Positions 17,348 through 25,452 of a DNA stretch of 64,000 nt are shown in pieces. Within the stretch, counting starts at the first letter, position 1, and the number at the start of each line of letters is the position of its first letter. The DNA is taken from contig NZ_CP161805.1 of the NCBI RefSeq assembly GCF_040801785.1, positions 1,922,001 through 1,986,000 of the forward strand, given 5' to 3'. The notes under the pieces were generated by a model, which worked only from the letters and a program-made list of their open reading frames with translations, was not told the DNA's origin and searched no databases. A program made the position numbers and the translations under genes. This stretch comes from Sulfitobacter sp. LCG007. Its GTDB lineage: Bacteria > Pseudomonadota > Alphaproteobacteria > Rhodobacterales > Rhodobacteraceae.

Positions 17348-18238
17348 TCAGCCGCCCGTCACGTGCGCGGCGATCTGGTCGAGGATGATCGACATCGACT
17401 GGATCCCGCCGCCCGCGATATAGAGCGGCGCGCTGTCGAGGTAGATCACGCGGCCCGTCTTCCAGGCGCGCGTCTCGCGCACCAGCGCGTTGTCCAGCGT
17501 CGCCTTCGCCGCTGCGCCGCCCTGTCCGATGGCGGCCTGTCGGTCCACCACGATCAGGATCTCGGGATCCGCGTCGCGGATGAATTCGAAGCTGATGGCC
17601 TCGCCATGGGTCGCATCCTCGACCGCTTCCACCGCCTCGGGCAGCTCGAGCGCGTCATGCAGCCAGCCGAAGCGCCCGCCCGCGCCGTAGCCCGAGACCT
17701 TGGGTCCCACCGTCATCACGATCAGCGCCCTGCCCTTGCCCGCCACGGCGGCGCGGGTCGCGGCGAGCTTCTCCTGGAAAGCCACCGCCAGCGCCGCCGC
17801 CTCGTCCTGCTTGCCGAAGATCTCGCCATAGGCCTCGAGCCGGTCCAGCCCCTGCCCCACCACGTCTTCCCAGATGGTCATGTCGATGGTCGGCGCGATG
17901 CGGGCGAGATCCGGCACCGCCTCATAGGAGCGCCCGCCCGCGATGATCAGATCGGGACCGAGAGCCGCGACAGCCTCGAAATCGGGTTCGAACAGCGTGC
18001 CGACCCTTTCCGCTCCCGCCGTCGCGTCACCGAGGTAGGTGACGTAGATCGGCTCGATCACGCCTGCCGGGGTCACGCCGAGGGCCGCCAGCGTGTCCAG
18101 CGCGGCGACATCGAAAACCGCGATGCGTTCGGGCATCGTCTCGACCTCCACCGGGCCGCGGTAGGTATCGACGGTCACTGTCTGGCCGGCGAGCGGGCCG
18201 CAGGCAAGGGTCAGGCAGAGCGCAAGCGTTCTGAGCAT
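17348..18238 (-). CDS. Siderophore ABC transporter periplasmic binding protein (FatB/YclQ/VctP-like)
   Basis: A 296-aa class III periplasmic-binding protein. After a signal peptide (LRTLALCLTLACGPLAGQ) come the family segments VEVETMPERIAVFDVAALDTLAALGV and LGPDLIIAGGRSYEAVPDLARIAPTIDM. The central helix and a C-terminal lobe with GPKVSGYGAGGRFGWLHDAL follow. These features and the gene order (binding protein, permease, permease, ATPase) match the petrobactin/vibriobactin-type FatB, YclQ and VctP systems, which take up catecholate ferric siderophores. The exact ligand is inference. ATG at 18238 is preferred over one at 18271 because GAGGTG precedes it and the signal peptide then starts normally. 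Confidence 0.9.
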   Translation of the reverse strand: MLRTLALCLTLACGPLAGQTVTVDTYRGPVEVETMPERIAVFDVAALDTLAALGVTPAGVIEPIYVTYLGDATAGAERVGTLFEPDFEAVAALGPDLIIAGGRSYEAVPDLARIAPTIDMTIWEDVVGQGLDRLEAYGEIFGKQDEAAALAVAFQEKLAATRAAVAGKGRALIVMTVGPKVSGYGAGGRFGWLHDALELPEAVEAVEDATHGEAISFEFIRDADPEILIVVDRQAAIGQGGAAAKATLDNALVRETRAWKTGRVIYLDSAPLYIAGGGIQSMSIILDQIAAHVTGG

Positions 18239-18362
18239 CGGGCACCTCGGGACCGGTCGCCTGGCTGTCACGGGTGAGTGGCTCAGCGGATTGACTTCGG
18301 GCGGAAGCTAGGGACTACATCGCCGGCAGTCCAGAGGCAAAACCGACAGGAAAGGAGCAACC

Positions 18363-18644
18363 ATGAGCACGCTGACCGGCACCTACGAGACGCCGCATGC
18401 ATCGAAATACCTGCAACAGCTCTGCAAGCACTTCGGCCACAAGATCGAGACCGAGTTCACCGAGACGGAAGGCACCTGCCACTTCGACATGGGCCCGGCA
18501 TACCTGACCGCGGACGACCGTCAACTGAAGGTCCGCTTCGAGCTTGGCGACCCCGCAAGCGAGGAAGCCGCCCGCGACGTCATCGACCGGCACCTGGCAA
18601 ACTTCGCCTTCCGCGAGGAATTCAGCGGCATGAACTGGCACTGA
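18363..18644 (+). CDS. DUF2218 domain protein
   Basis: A 93-aa cytoplasmic protein matching DUF2218 over its full length: TPHASKYLQQLCKHFGHKIETEF, GTCHFDMGPAYLTADDRQLKVRFEL and VIDRHLANFAFREEF. Function is unknown, but the family often sits next to siderophore uptake or iron-chelate reduction genes, as here. It is divergent from the siderophore importer (124 bases between starts) and 128 bases before the TonB-dependent receptor. ATG at 18363 follows AAAGGAGC. Probably iron-regulated together with its neighbours. Confidence 0.88.
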   Translation: MSTLTGTYETPHASKYLQQLCKHFGHKIETEFTETEGTCHFDMGPAYLTADDRQLKVRFELGDPASEEAARDVIDRHLANFAFREEFSGMNWH

Positions 18645-18772
18645 CGCCACACCTCCGGCACATCGGCGCCATTCCGCTTGTCGGATCCTGGCGTTTCTGT
18701 CAGATTTCCTTAAGAGGCAGCCGCGGACCCGTCCCAGCAACCTAGGAAACACCACTCCGGGGGAACGACGGG

Positions 18773-20758
18773 ATGAACACAGCGACCAGATACCTTTGCC
18801 TTGCCGCCAGCCTGATGCCTGCGGCCGCCGCGGCGCAGTCGCAGGACGACGCCTCCTTTCTCGGCACCATCGTGCTGTCCTATCCCACCATACCGGGCCT
18901 CGGCGAGGACGACATCAACGTCACCAGCGAAGGCATTGCGCTGAGCAATCCGGCCGACCTGTCGGAGCTTTTCGTGGCGGAGCCCACCATCGCCGTCGGC
19001 AGTTCGATCCCGATGTCGCAAAAGGTCTACGTCCAGGGGATCGAGGAGAACAACCTCGCCATTTCCATCGACGGGGCGCGGCAGAACAACAAGGTCTTCC
19101 ACCACAACACCACCACGCTCATCGACCCCGCGCTGCTCAAGTCCGTGCGGATCGAACCCGGTGTCGCCTCGGCCGATGCCGGTCCGGGCGCGCTTGGCGG
19201 CGCGCTCGCCTACGAAACAAAGGACGTGGCCGACCTGCTGGCGATGGGCGATACCTTCGGCGGGCGCTACAAGTTCGAATACGACTCCAACGGCGACATC
19301 TTCTCGAACAATGTCACGCTCTACGGGAGGCAGGGCGGATTCGAATACCTCGGTTTCCTGAAATATGCCGAGGGCAACCTGCGCGAGGACGGCTCCGGTG
19401 CGGACATCATCGGCTCCGGCACAAACGTCCTCAGCGGGCTGGGCAAGGTGGCCTACGAAACGGACTCGGGCAGCCGGTTCGAACTGTCCTACGAGCAGGT
19501 GGGCGACGACGAGGCGCGACCCTACCGCGCCAATATCGGCGAGATCGTCGGCGGTCGTCCGGTGCCGCTGACGCGTCCCTACGATCTCGAGCGCCGGAAC
19601 ATCGTCTTCACCTATTCCGAGACGGACCCGACCGCGCTGTGGGATCCGACCATCCGACTGGCCTACAGCGCCACCGAACTGCTCAATGACGAAAGCGACA
19701 CCACGGCTGCCCAGAAGACCTTCGGCGAGACGACCAGCTTCAGCGGCACCCTGTCGAACCGGTTCAGTCTGACTTGGGGAGAGATCAACGCGGGTCTCGA
19801 CTTCTACGACGACGAGGCGCGGATCGACTACGACAGTCTGACGAATCCCGCCTTCGACGAGAACGCGCGGGAGAAGCTGCGCAACATCGGCGTCTTCACG
19901 CAGGTGCGGATGGAGCCGACGGCGGCCACGCGCCTGTCCTTCGGGGCGCGCGCCGATTTCCAGGACTTCACCGGCGTCGACGGGTCGGAGCAAAGCGAAT
20001 CCGGCCTCTCCGCGAACCTGTCGGGCGAGGTCGACGTGACCGAGCACCTGACGCTGAGCGCGGGATATGCCCATGTCTGGGGCGGGCTGGAACTGGCCGA
20101 GAACTACATCATGAACCCGGCCTGGATCTATCCGGGGGGCGGATTGCAGACTGTCACCGCCGACAGCTTCTACGTCGCGGCGCGTTACGACTTCGGCAAC
20201 TGGGCCGTGGACGGCAAGGTGTTCGGGACGCAGATCGACGACGCGCGGGCCGCAAGCTACAGCGACGGGCCGGGCCTGACCACGGACGTCGAATCGCGCG
20301 GCTTCGAGATCGGTGTCGGCACGGCCTGGGAGAACGGCTTCTTCCGCGCCGGGTTCGCCAGCATCGACACCGAACTGAACGGGCGTGCCGCGGACAGCTT
20401 CGACGGCAACTACCTGACCATGCCGATGGGCGACTTCCTGACCTTCCAGGTGGCGCACCGTCTGAACAACGGGGTGCTGATCGGCGGCGACGCGCAGATC
20501 GCCTTCGACTACGACGATACCTACGATTTCGTCACAGGCGGGCGTGGACCCGAACTGCCGGGCTACACCGTCGTCAACACCTTCGCCGAGTATTCGCCGA
20601 AGCGGATGAAGAACCTGACCCTGCGGGCCGAGATCAACAACCTCTTCGACGAGGATTATTCGAGCCGCGCCACCTATGGCCAGGAATTTGTGGGAGAAGT
20701 GGTGCCGCTGAAGGAGCCGGGTCGCTCGCTGCGCCTGAGTGCCGAGATCGTTTTCTGA
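18773..20758 (+). CDS. TonB-dependent outer membrane receptor (probable ferric siderophore receptor)
   Basis: A 661-aa beta-barrel receptor. The signal peptide (ATRYLCLAASLMPAAAAAQ) is followed by a plug domain from about residue 40 to 150: SELFVAEPTIAVG, KVYVQGIEENNLAISIDGARQNN and ADAGPGALGGALAYETKDV. A 22-strand barrel and the terminal aromatic residue (RLSAEIVF) follow. Near the end, NTFAEYSPKRMKNLTLRAEINNLFDEDY is the standard last-strands signature. Context (catechol-type ABC importer, DUF2218) points to a ferric siderophore. The plug wording (IDGARQNN...FHHN) also recalls haem/haemoglobin receptors, so haem remains possible. A 15-bp inverted repeat follows the stop. Confidence 0.88.
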   Translation: MNTATRYLCLAASLMPAAAAAQSQDDASFLGTIVLSYPTIPGLGEDDINVTSEGIALSNPADLSELFVAEPTIAVGSSIPMSQKVYVQGIEENNLAISIDGARQNNKVFHHNTTTLIDPALLKSVRIEPGVASADAGPGALGGALAYETKDVADLLAMGDTFGGRYKFEYDSNGDIFSNNVTLYGRQGGFEYLGFLKYAEGNLREDGSGADIIGSGTNVLSGLGKVAYETDSGSRFELSYEQVGDDEARPYRANIGEIVGGRPVPLTRPYDLERRNIVFTYSETDPTALWDPTIRLAYSATELLNDESDTTAAQKTFGETTSFSGTLSNRFSLTWGEINAGLDFYDDEARIDYDSLTNPAFDENAREKLRNIGVFTQVRMEPTAATRLSFGARADFQDFTGVDGSEQSESGLSANLSGEVDVTEHLTLSAGYAHVWGGLELAENYIMNPAWIYPGGGLQTVTADSFYVAARYDFGNWAVDGKVFGTQIDDARAASYSDGPGLTTDVESRGFEIGVGTAWENGFFRAGFASIDTELNGRAADSFDGNYLTMPMGDFLTFQVAHRLNNGVLIGGDAQIAFDYDDTYDFVTGGRGPELPGYTVVNTFAEYSPKRMKNLTLRAEINNLFDEDYSSRATYGQEFVGEVVPLKEPGRSLRLSAEIVF

Positions 20759-21136
20759 GGCTTGCCGCCCCCGACATCTGCCGGGACCGGATTCGAATGT
20801 CGTCAGCCTGAACGAAGGCTCGTGCGGTCAACTCCGTGGACTGGACCGCACGAGCCTTGGCGTATGACCCGGCATCTCCCGATGCCCGAGATCATTCCCG
20901 GCGCCGACAAGCAGTGTTTTTTGGGACGACCCGCCGCGCGCCGAGTTGCCGGAGTCTCATGATAGCGGCGGCAATGCCGTGAGCGGCGCGGCGCACACCT
21001 CCACGCCGGGGACTCAGATTGACGCCAGGTAAAGCTCGTTCTTTACCGGCCCGCAAGATTCGTGCCACGCTGCCGAGAGGCGCCATCGAGCTTTCTCGCA
21101 GAGAAACCGACGCGTCTGGCACGGGAGGAGCCGATC
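20759..21136. other. Intergenic region between the TonB receptor and SBP56 genes
   Basis: About 380 bases without a convincing gene. Apart from the long inverted repeat at 20815-20858 I see only the leader of the SBP56-like gene, ending in GGGAGGAG. Confidence 0.5.
20815..20858. repeat. 15-bp perfect inverted repeat downstream of the TonB receptor
   Basis: The arms 20815-20829 and 20844-20858 (AAGGCTCGTGCGGTC and its complement) are identical over 15 bases around a 14-base loop. It lies 57 bases after the receptor stop. There is no T-run on either strand, so it may be a rho-independent terminator variant, an mRNA-stabilising stem or a relic of a mobile end. Confidence 0.7.
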
Positions 21137-22537
21137 ATGAATCTGAGACCTGATCCGACGTTTCACGCGACCCCGAAACTGGCCATGCAGGCACCGCCGG
21201 AAACGCTCGCCTTCACGCTCATGCTGAGCCCAGACGGATCGCAGCCGGACGGGCTCGCCGTGGTGGACGTGAACCCCGGATCCGACACATACGGCAGGAT
21301 CGTGCACCAGCTGATCATGCCCAACAAGGGTGACGAGTTTCACCATTTCGGCTGGAACGCCTGTTCCTCGGCCCTGTCTCCCCTCACCGGGCACGCCTTT
21401 CTCGAACGCCGCTACCTGATCATTCCGGGCATACGCTCGTCGCGGATCTACATCATAGACGTGAAGGAGCCCCTGAAGGCCAGCATCCACAAGATCATCG
21501 AGCCGGAGGAAGTCTTTGCCAAGACAGGCTATTCGCGGCCTCACACCATCCATTGCGGCCCCGAGGGCATCTACGTGTCGACCCTTGGCGGCGGCGGCGC
21601 GGACGGCACCGACGGCCCGCCGGGCATCTTCATCATGGATTGCGAGACCTTCGACGTCATCGGGCGCTACGAGATGGATCGGGGCAAGCAGGACAAGCAT
21701 TACGATTTCTGGTGGAACCTGCCGCGCGACTACATGGTCAGCTCGGAATGGGGCCTGCCGCCACAGTTCGAGAACGGGATCGTGGCCGAGGACCTGCTGT
21801 CGAACAGATACGGCCATTCGATTCATTTCTGGAACCTGCGGGAACGTCGCAACGTGCAGACCATCGATCTGGGCGAAAACCACCAGATGGCGCTCGAGAT
21901 CCGGCCCGCCCACGATCCGGCCAAGAACTACGGCTTCTGCGGCGTGGTGGTCGACACGACGAACCTTCAGGGTGCGATCTTCACCTGGTGGCAAAAGGAT
22001 GACGGCACCTTCGAGGCCAGGAAGACCCTCACAATCGATCCGCGTCCCGAAGACGCGGAAAACCTGCCACCCCTGCTGAAAGGTTTCGGTGCGGTGCCGC
22101 CGCTGGTGACGGATATCGACCTGAGCCTCGATGACAGATTTCTCTATGTGGCGTGCTGGGGCCTTGGCGAAACGCACCAGTACGATGTCTCGGATCCCAT
22201 GAAACCGGTTCTGGCGGGCAAGGTCGAACTGGGCGGCATCGCGCGTGCCACCCCGCATCCCAGCGGGAAACCCTTCGTGTTCGGTCCGCAGATGGTCGAG
22301 ATCAGCCGCGACGGCAAGCGTGTCTACTGGACCAACTCGCTCTATTCGACCTGGGACGACCAGTTCTACCCCGGCGAGACGGGCGGGCAGATGGTCATGG
22401 CCAACGTCGGAGAAAACGGCGGGCTGACCCTCGACGAGGCGTTCTACATCGCGTTTCCCGAAGGCTATCGCAGTCACCAGATCCGCCTGGAAGGCGGCGA
22501 CTGTTCCACGGACAGTTTCTGCTACCCCTCTTTCTGA
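21137..22537 (+). CDS. SBP56 / selenium-binding protein family, probable methanethiol oxidase
   Basis: A 466-aa beta-propeller of the SBP56 (SELENBP1/MtoX) family. Biochemically characterised relatives are copper-dependent methanethiol oxidases (methanethiol + O2 + H2O to formaldehyde, H2S and H2O2). Conserved His/Cys-bearing segments are complete: DEFHHFGWNACSS, GYSRPHTIHCGPEGIYVSTLGG, LPRDYMVSSEWG, LGETHQYDVSDP and the end GYRSHQIRLEGGDCSTDSFCYP. ATG at 21137 follows GGGAGGAG. There is no signal peptide, unlike the periplasmic Hyphomicrobium enzyme. The SCO1/SenC and MauG-type partners known from other mtoX loci are absent; a membrane protein follows three bases later. Confidence 0.9.
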   Translation: MNLRPDPTFHATPKLAMQAPPETLAFTLMLSPDGSQPDGLAVVDVNPGSDTYGRIVHQLIMPNKGDEFHHFGWNACSSALSPLTGHAFLERRYLIIPGIRSSRIYIIDVKEPLKASIHKIIEPEEVFAKTGYSRPHTIHCGPEGIYVSTLGGGGADGTDGPPGIFIMDCETFDVIGRYEMDRGKQDKHYDFWWNLPRDYMVSSEWGLPPQFENGIVAEDLLSNRYGHSIHFWNLRERRNVQTIDLGENHQMALEIRPAHDPAKNYGFCGVVVDTTNLQGAIFTWWQKDDGTFEARKTLTIDPRPEDAENLPPLLKGFGAVPPLVTDIDLSLDDRFLYVACWGLGETHQYDVSDPMKPVLAGKVELGGIARATPHPSGKPFVFGPQMVEISRDGKRVYWTNSLYSTWDDQFYPGETGGQMVMANVGENGGLTLDEAFYIAFPEGYRSHQIRLEGGDCSTDSFCYPSF

Positions 22538-22540
22538 GAG

Positions 22541-23200
22541 GTGGATGAACCGGCCACTGCAACGGCCCTGTGGTGGGCCGTCGTCGCCTCGGGACTGTAT
22601 CACGGCGTCAATCCGGGGATGGGATGGCCGCTTGCCGTGTCCGCCGCGCTGATGGATCGCGCAGCCGGCAGCCTTTTCAGGGCATTGCTGGCGCTGGCCG
22701 CCGGCCACCTTGTCGCGATGGCAGCGGTCCTCGCGCCGTTCACGGCGCTTCTGGTCCTCGCGCAGTGGCAGCTGCAGATCCGGACCGGGGCTGCCTGCCT
22801 TGTGATCGCGCTTGGCGCCTATCTGCTTTTCAACCGCCGCCATCCCCGCCTTCTCGCGCGGATTCCCCCATCGCGGCTGGCGCTCTGGTCCTTTCTCGCC
22901 GCCACGGCCCATGGCGCCGGTCTGATGCTGGTCCCGATCTACCTCGGCATCTGCCGCACCGTGGAAAGCGATGCCGGCCACGCCGCGGCCTCCCAGCTCA
23001 TGTCGGCAAATGCGCGCATCGCACTGGCCGTAGCCCTTGCCCACACGCTTGCTATGACGGGATCTGGCGGCGCCATGGCGTTGTGCGTCTACCGCTGGCT
23101 GGGCCTGAGGTTCCTGTCCCGCAGCTGGTTCAACCTCGACCTTGCCTGGGCATCGAGCCTCATTCTGGTGGGAGCGATTTCCCTCGTGCTCATCCGATAG
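22541..23200 (+). CDS. Polytopic membrane protein with histidine-bearing helices, partner of the SBP56 gene
   Basis: A 219-aa integral membrane protein with about six hydrophobic segments. GTG at 22541 lies three bases after the SBP56 stop (GAGAG upstream), so the two are cotranscribed. Histidines sit inside or at the ends of the helices: GLYHGVNPGMGWPL (first), AAGHLVAM (second), TAHGAGLMLVP (fourth) and LAHTLAM (fifth). Such motifs recall UreH/RcnA-type metal transporters (HGxDPDH), but the acidic residues are missing, so this is only a resemblance. I do not recognise the family. A role in metal supply or assembly for the copper-dependent neighbour is inference. Confidence 0.8.
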   Translation: MDEPATATALWWAVVASGLYHGVNPGMGWPLAVSAALMDRAAGSLFRALLALAAGHLVAMAAVLAPFTALLVLAQWQLQIRTGAACLVIALGAYLLFNRRHPRLLARIPPSRLALWSFLAATAHGAGLMLVPIYLGICRTVESDAGHAAASQLMSANARIALAVALAHTLAMTGSGGAMALCVYRWLGLRFLSRSWFNLDLAWASSLILVGAISLVLIR

Positions 23201-23226
23201 CCTGTGCTGTCTGGTTGCTCGGGGCG

Positions 23227-23457
23227 TCAGCTGCCATCCTTTTGCACCGGATCCTCATCCGGCGCGCCGTCCCAGACCACGAAGAACTGGTAGGCGCACC
23301 AGGCACCGGCCGCAACGAACACCATCGCCCAGCCGGGGGAGCCGTTGGCATATTCGACCACGGCCCAGACCATGCTCAGCGCGACGACAAGCAGCCGCCG
23401 CCAGAGCGGACGGAACGCCGGCGTCCTGATATCGAAATAGCTCCCGCGCTTCTTCAA
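23227..23457 (-). CDS. Small conserved membrane protein
   Basis: A 76-aa protein with two hydrophobic segments (RRLLVVALSMVWAVVEYA and WAMVFVAAGAWCAYQFFVVW) flanked by a basic N-terminus (MKKRGSYFDIRTPAFRPLWRR) and an acidic tail. The start is taken as TTG at 23457 with GGGGATGA just upstream; no ATG gives this frame. Function unknown. It is convergent with the SBP56 pair and marks the last core-type gene before the accessory region. Confidence 0.65.
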   Translation of the reverse strand: MKKRGSYFDIRTPAFRPLWRRLLVVALSMVWAVVEYANGSPGWAMVFVAAGAWCAYQFFVVWDGAPDEDPVQKDGS

Positions 23458-24246
23458 TCGTCATCCCCGATCATGCTTCATTCCTGTCCGCAAACCGGGA
23501 CTATAAGGACCTTCAGCCGCCTCGAACAGACCCGGACCAGCGCCGGGCAGTTATCCCGAATTTCGGGGATCATGTTTTGGGAAAGGCGACGGATTCCGTT
23601 GGCGCGGATCGCACCCGTTCCCGCAACATGGGTCCCCTCCCCTACTTCAGGGCGCCCGCACGGGCCCGATCGCCAAGGAGCATAACTTCCGGGTCGGCAA
23701 GGATCGGTTCCGCTCCGGACATGGCGGCCAGAGTTTCCCCAGGATACCGGTTCGTCCCGAATTCCCGGAGCCTTGCGACGGGGGCGGAATCCGGAATTGG
23801 CTCGCCATTCTCGATCAGGCATTTCTGACGGGCCGCCCAGGTCTTTGCGGACTTCATTATCGGGCGGACACCGGACTTGCGGACACCCCTCTTCGCGACA
23901 TGGCCGCGAATCCCGCCGCCCCATTTTTCCTCCGGAAAGACGCCCCGTACCCGGACATGCGCAATCTCGGGGCACGCCAATTCTAGAACGCGCCTGCAGC
24001 GCAAGGAAGCGGCGCTCTGATCGACGGGTCGAAGCTGGCGAAATCTTGGAGTAATTCCGCTGGCGGCTGCGGTGCCGGAAAATGCTTTGGTGCCCCCACA
24101 CTGCATCCAATCCCTATATCTTGGTGTTCCGGCGTGTATCGGATTCGGGCCATTCCCCTTGTTTTACTGGATTTCGCTGCATCAGGGTAGTCCACGGCGC
24201 ACCGTTCTATATTACATATTGAGGGTGGTTAGAAAGGTGGTCAGGA
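23458..24246. other. Non-coding or decayed stretch before the integrase remnant
   Basis: Almost 790 bases without a gene I can support. It contains the left copy of the tRNA-Thr 3'-end repeat (24088-24101). One reverse-strand frame (23642-23857, 71 codons) has protein-like composition but no ribosome site and no recognisable family. The region may be an old insertion scar. Confidence 0.5.
24088..24101. repeat. Left attachment-site copy (14-bp repeat of the tRNA-Thr 3' end)
   Basis: TGGTGCCCCCACAC is identical to the last 14 bases (with CCA) of the tRNA-Thr gene at 28204-28217, in the same orientation. It lies 146 bases before the integrase start, a normal distance for an att site. Flanking bases differ, so the duplication is limited to the crossover core. 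Confidence 0.75.
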
Positions 24247-24592
24247 ATGGCGCGCTCTCTCAACAGACTTTCGGCTCCCGCTTTAAAGTCCTCCGTTCCC
24301 GGCACATACGCGGAAGGTGGCGGTCTATGGTTCCACAAGCGCCTCGATGGCGGCGCGCAATGGTTCCTCCGGGTTCACGTCCACGGACGGCGGCGCGAGA
24401 TGGGGCTGGGCAGCTATCCCGCCGTATCGCTCAAGGAAGCGCGTGAACAGTCCAGAAGTACCGCGCACAGGTGCGGCAAGGCGTTGACCCGATCAAGCAG
24501 CGCGAACGCGAGACGCGCGAGGCGGTCCGCAGGCTGCATATCCTCAATGACGTGGCCCTGGATGCCTTTGAAAGCCGCAAGGCCGAGTTGAA
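24247..24592 (+). pseudogene. Tyrosine integrase, frameshifted and truncated by an IS21-family element
   Basis: The first 66 codons encode the arm-type DNA-binding N-terminus (DUF4102) of a P4-like phage integrase: AEGGGLWFHKRLDGGAQWFLRVHVHGRRREMGLGSYPAVSLKEARE. Near 24456 the frame breaks. The continuation KYRAQVRQGVDPIKQRERE, REAVRRLHILNDVALDAFESRKAELN lies in another frame; adding one A in the AGAAG stretch would restore it. At 24593 the gene is cut by the IS21-family element. The catalytic half (R-H-R-Y) is absent from both sides of the element, so the integrase cannot work. Confidence 0.85.
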
Positions 24593-24599
24593 TGTCAAT

Positions 24600-24643
24600 C
24601 GGCGGCCAACTTTGACCCCGTATCGGCGTCCAAAATTGACCCC
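24600..24643. repeat. Left terminal repeats of the IS21-family element
   Basis: Two 20-bp copies at 24600-24619 and 24624-24643, both ending TTGACCCC. They are presumed IstA binding sites. Confidence 0.75.
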
Positions 24644-24723
24644 TCATGGGACACGGGCGGCTGGCCCGAGGCGGCGTAGCTTCCACGCGGCGCAGCCGGA
24701 TCGGGCCAGCGATGATCCGGGTT

Positions 24724-25452
24724 TCAGGCTCGTGTCTTGAAGCGCCAACTCTCGTTGCCGGTCTCGACGATGTCGCAGTGGTGGGTGAGCCGGTCGAGGA
24801 GTGCGGTGGTCATCTTGGCATCGCCGAAGACGCTCGGCCATTCGCCGAAGTCGAGGTTCGTGGTGACGATCACCGACGTGCGCTCGTAGAGGCGGCTGAT
24901 CAGGTGGAAGAGCAACTGCCCGCCGGTCTGAGCGAACGGTAGGTATCCGAGTTCATCGAGGATGACGAAGTCGAGCCGGCACAGGATGTCCGCGGTGCGG
25001 CCCTGGCGGTCGGCGCGGGCCTCGGCGTCGAGCTTGTTGACGAGATCGACGACATTGAAGAACCGCCCCCGTTTACCGCTGCGGATACAGGCGCGCGCGA
25101 TGCCGACGGCGAGATGCGACTTTCCCGTCCCGGTCCCACCGATCAGCACGACGTTGCGTTGCTGCTCGAGGAAGTCTCCGCCCGCCAGGTCGCGGACCAG
25201 CGTCTCGTTGACCGGCGTCTCCTCGAAGTCGAACTCGTCGATTTCCTTAGCCAGCGGCAGCTTGGCGATGGTCATCTGGTATTTGATCGAGCGCGCCTGC
25301 TTCTCGCTGATCTCGGCCTTCAGAAGGTCGCCGACGATTTTCTGCGGCTCGTGCTGCCGCTTCACGGCGGTGGCGATGATCTCGTCATACGCCGCCTTCA
25401 TTCCGTAGAGCTTGAGCTGGCCCATCACGTCCAGCACCTGCGATCTTTCCAT
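24724..25452 (-). CDS. istB: IS21-family transposition helper ATPase IstB
   Basis: A 242-aa DnaC-like AAA+ ATPase that regulates target choice and activates IstA. Walker A is [15 protein letters not shown] near residue 100, Walker [15 protein letters not shown] near 165, sensor region [17 protein letters not shown], and the C-terminal [24 protein letters not shown] signature of IstB. ATG at 25452 is preceded by CAGGAGACC; an upstream ATG at 25476 is less likely. It overlaps the end of istA by 68 bases. The gene looks intact. Confidence 0.95.
   Translation of the reverse strand: MERSQVLDVMGQLKLYGMKAAYDEIIATAVKRQHEPQKIVGDLLKAEISEKQARSIKYQMTIAKLPLAKEIDEFDFEETPVNETLVRDLAGGDFLEQQRNVVLIGGTGTGKSHLAVGIARACIRSGKRGRFFNVVDLVNKLDAEARADRQGRTADILCRLDFVILDELGYLPFAQTGGQLLFHLISRLYERTSVIVTTNLDFGEWPSVFGDAKMTTALLDRLTHHCDIVETGNESWRFKTRA

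Noticed and set aside
16388-18277. 629-codon forward frame opposite the siderophore permease and binding-protein genes
   Set aside because: Low-complexity His/Arg/Gln/Asp-rich translation; the minus strand encodes clear FecCD and FatB-type proteins.
18239-18362. Fur, Irr or RirA box between the siderophore importer and DUF2218
   Set aside because: Iron regulation is expected, but I could not find a convincing motif by eye.
21014-23044. 676-codon reverse frame opposite SBP56
   Set aside because: Antisense shadow; no domain recognised.
23642-23857. 71-codon reverse frame in the gap before the integrase remnant
   Set aside because: Plausible composition, but no ribosome site, no family and an isolated location; not enough to call a gene.
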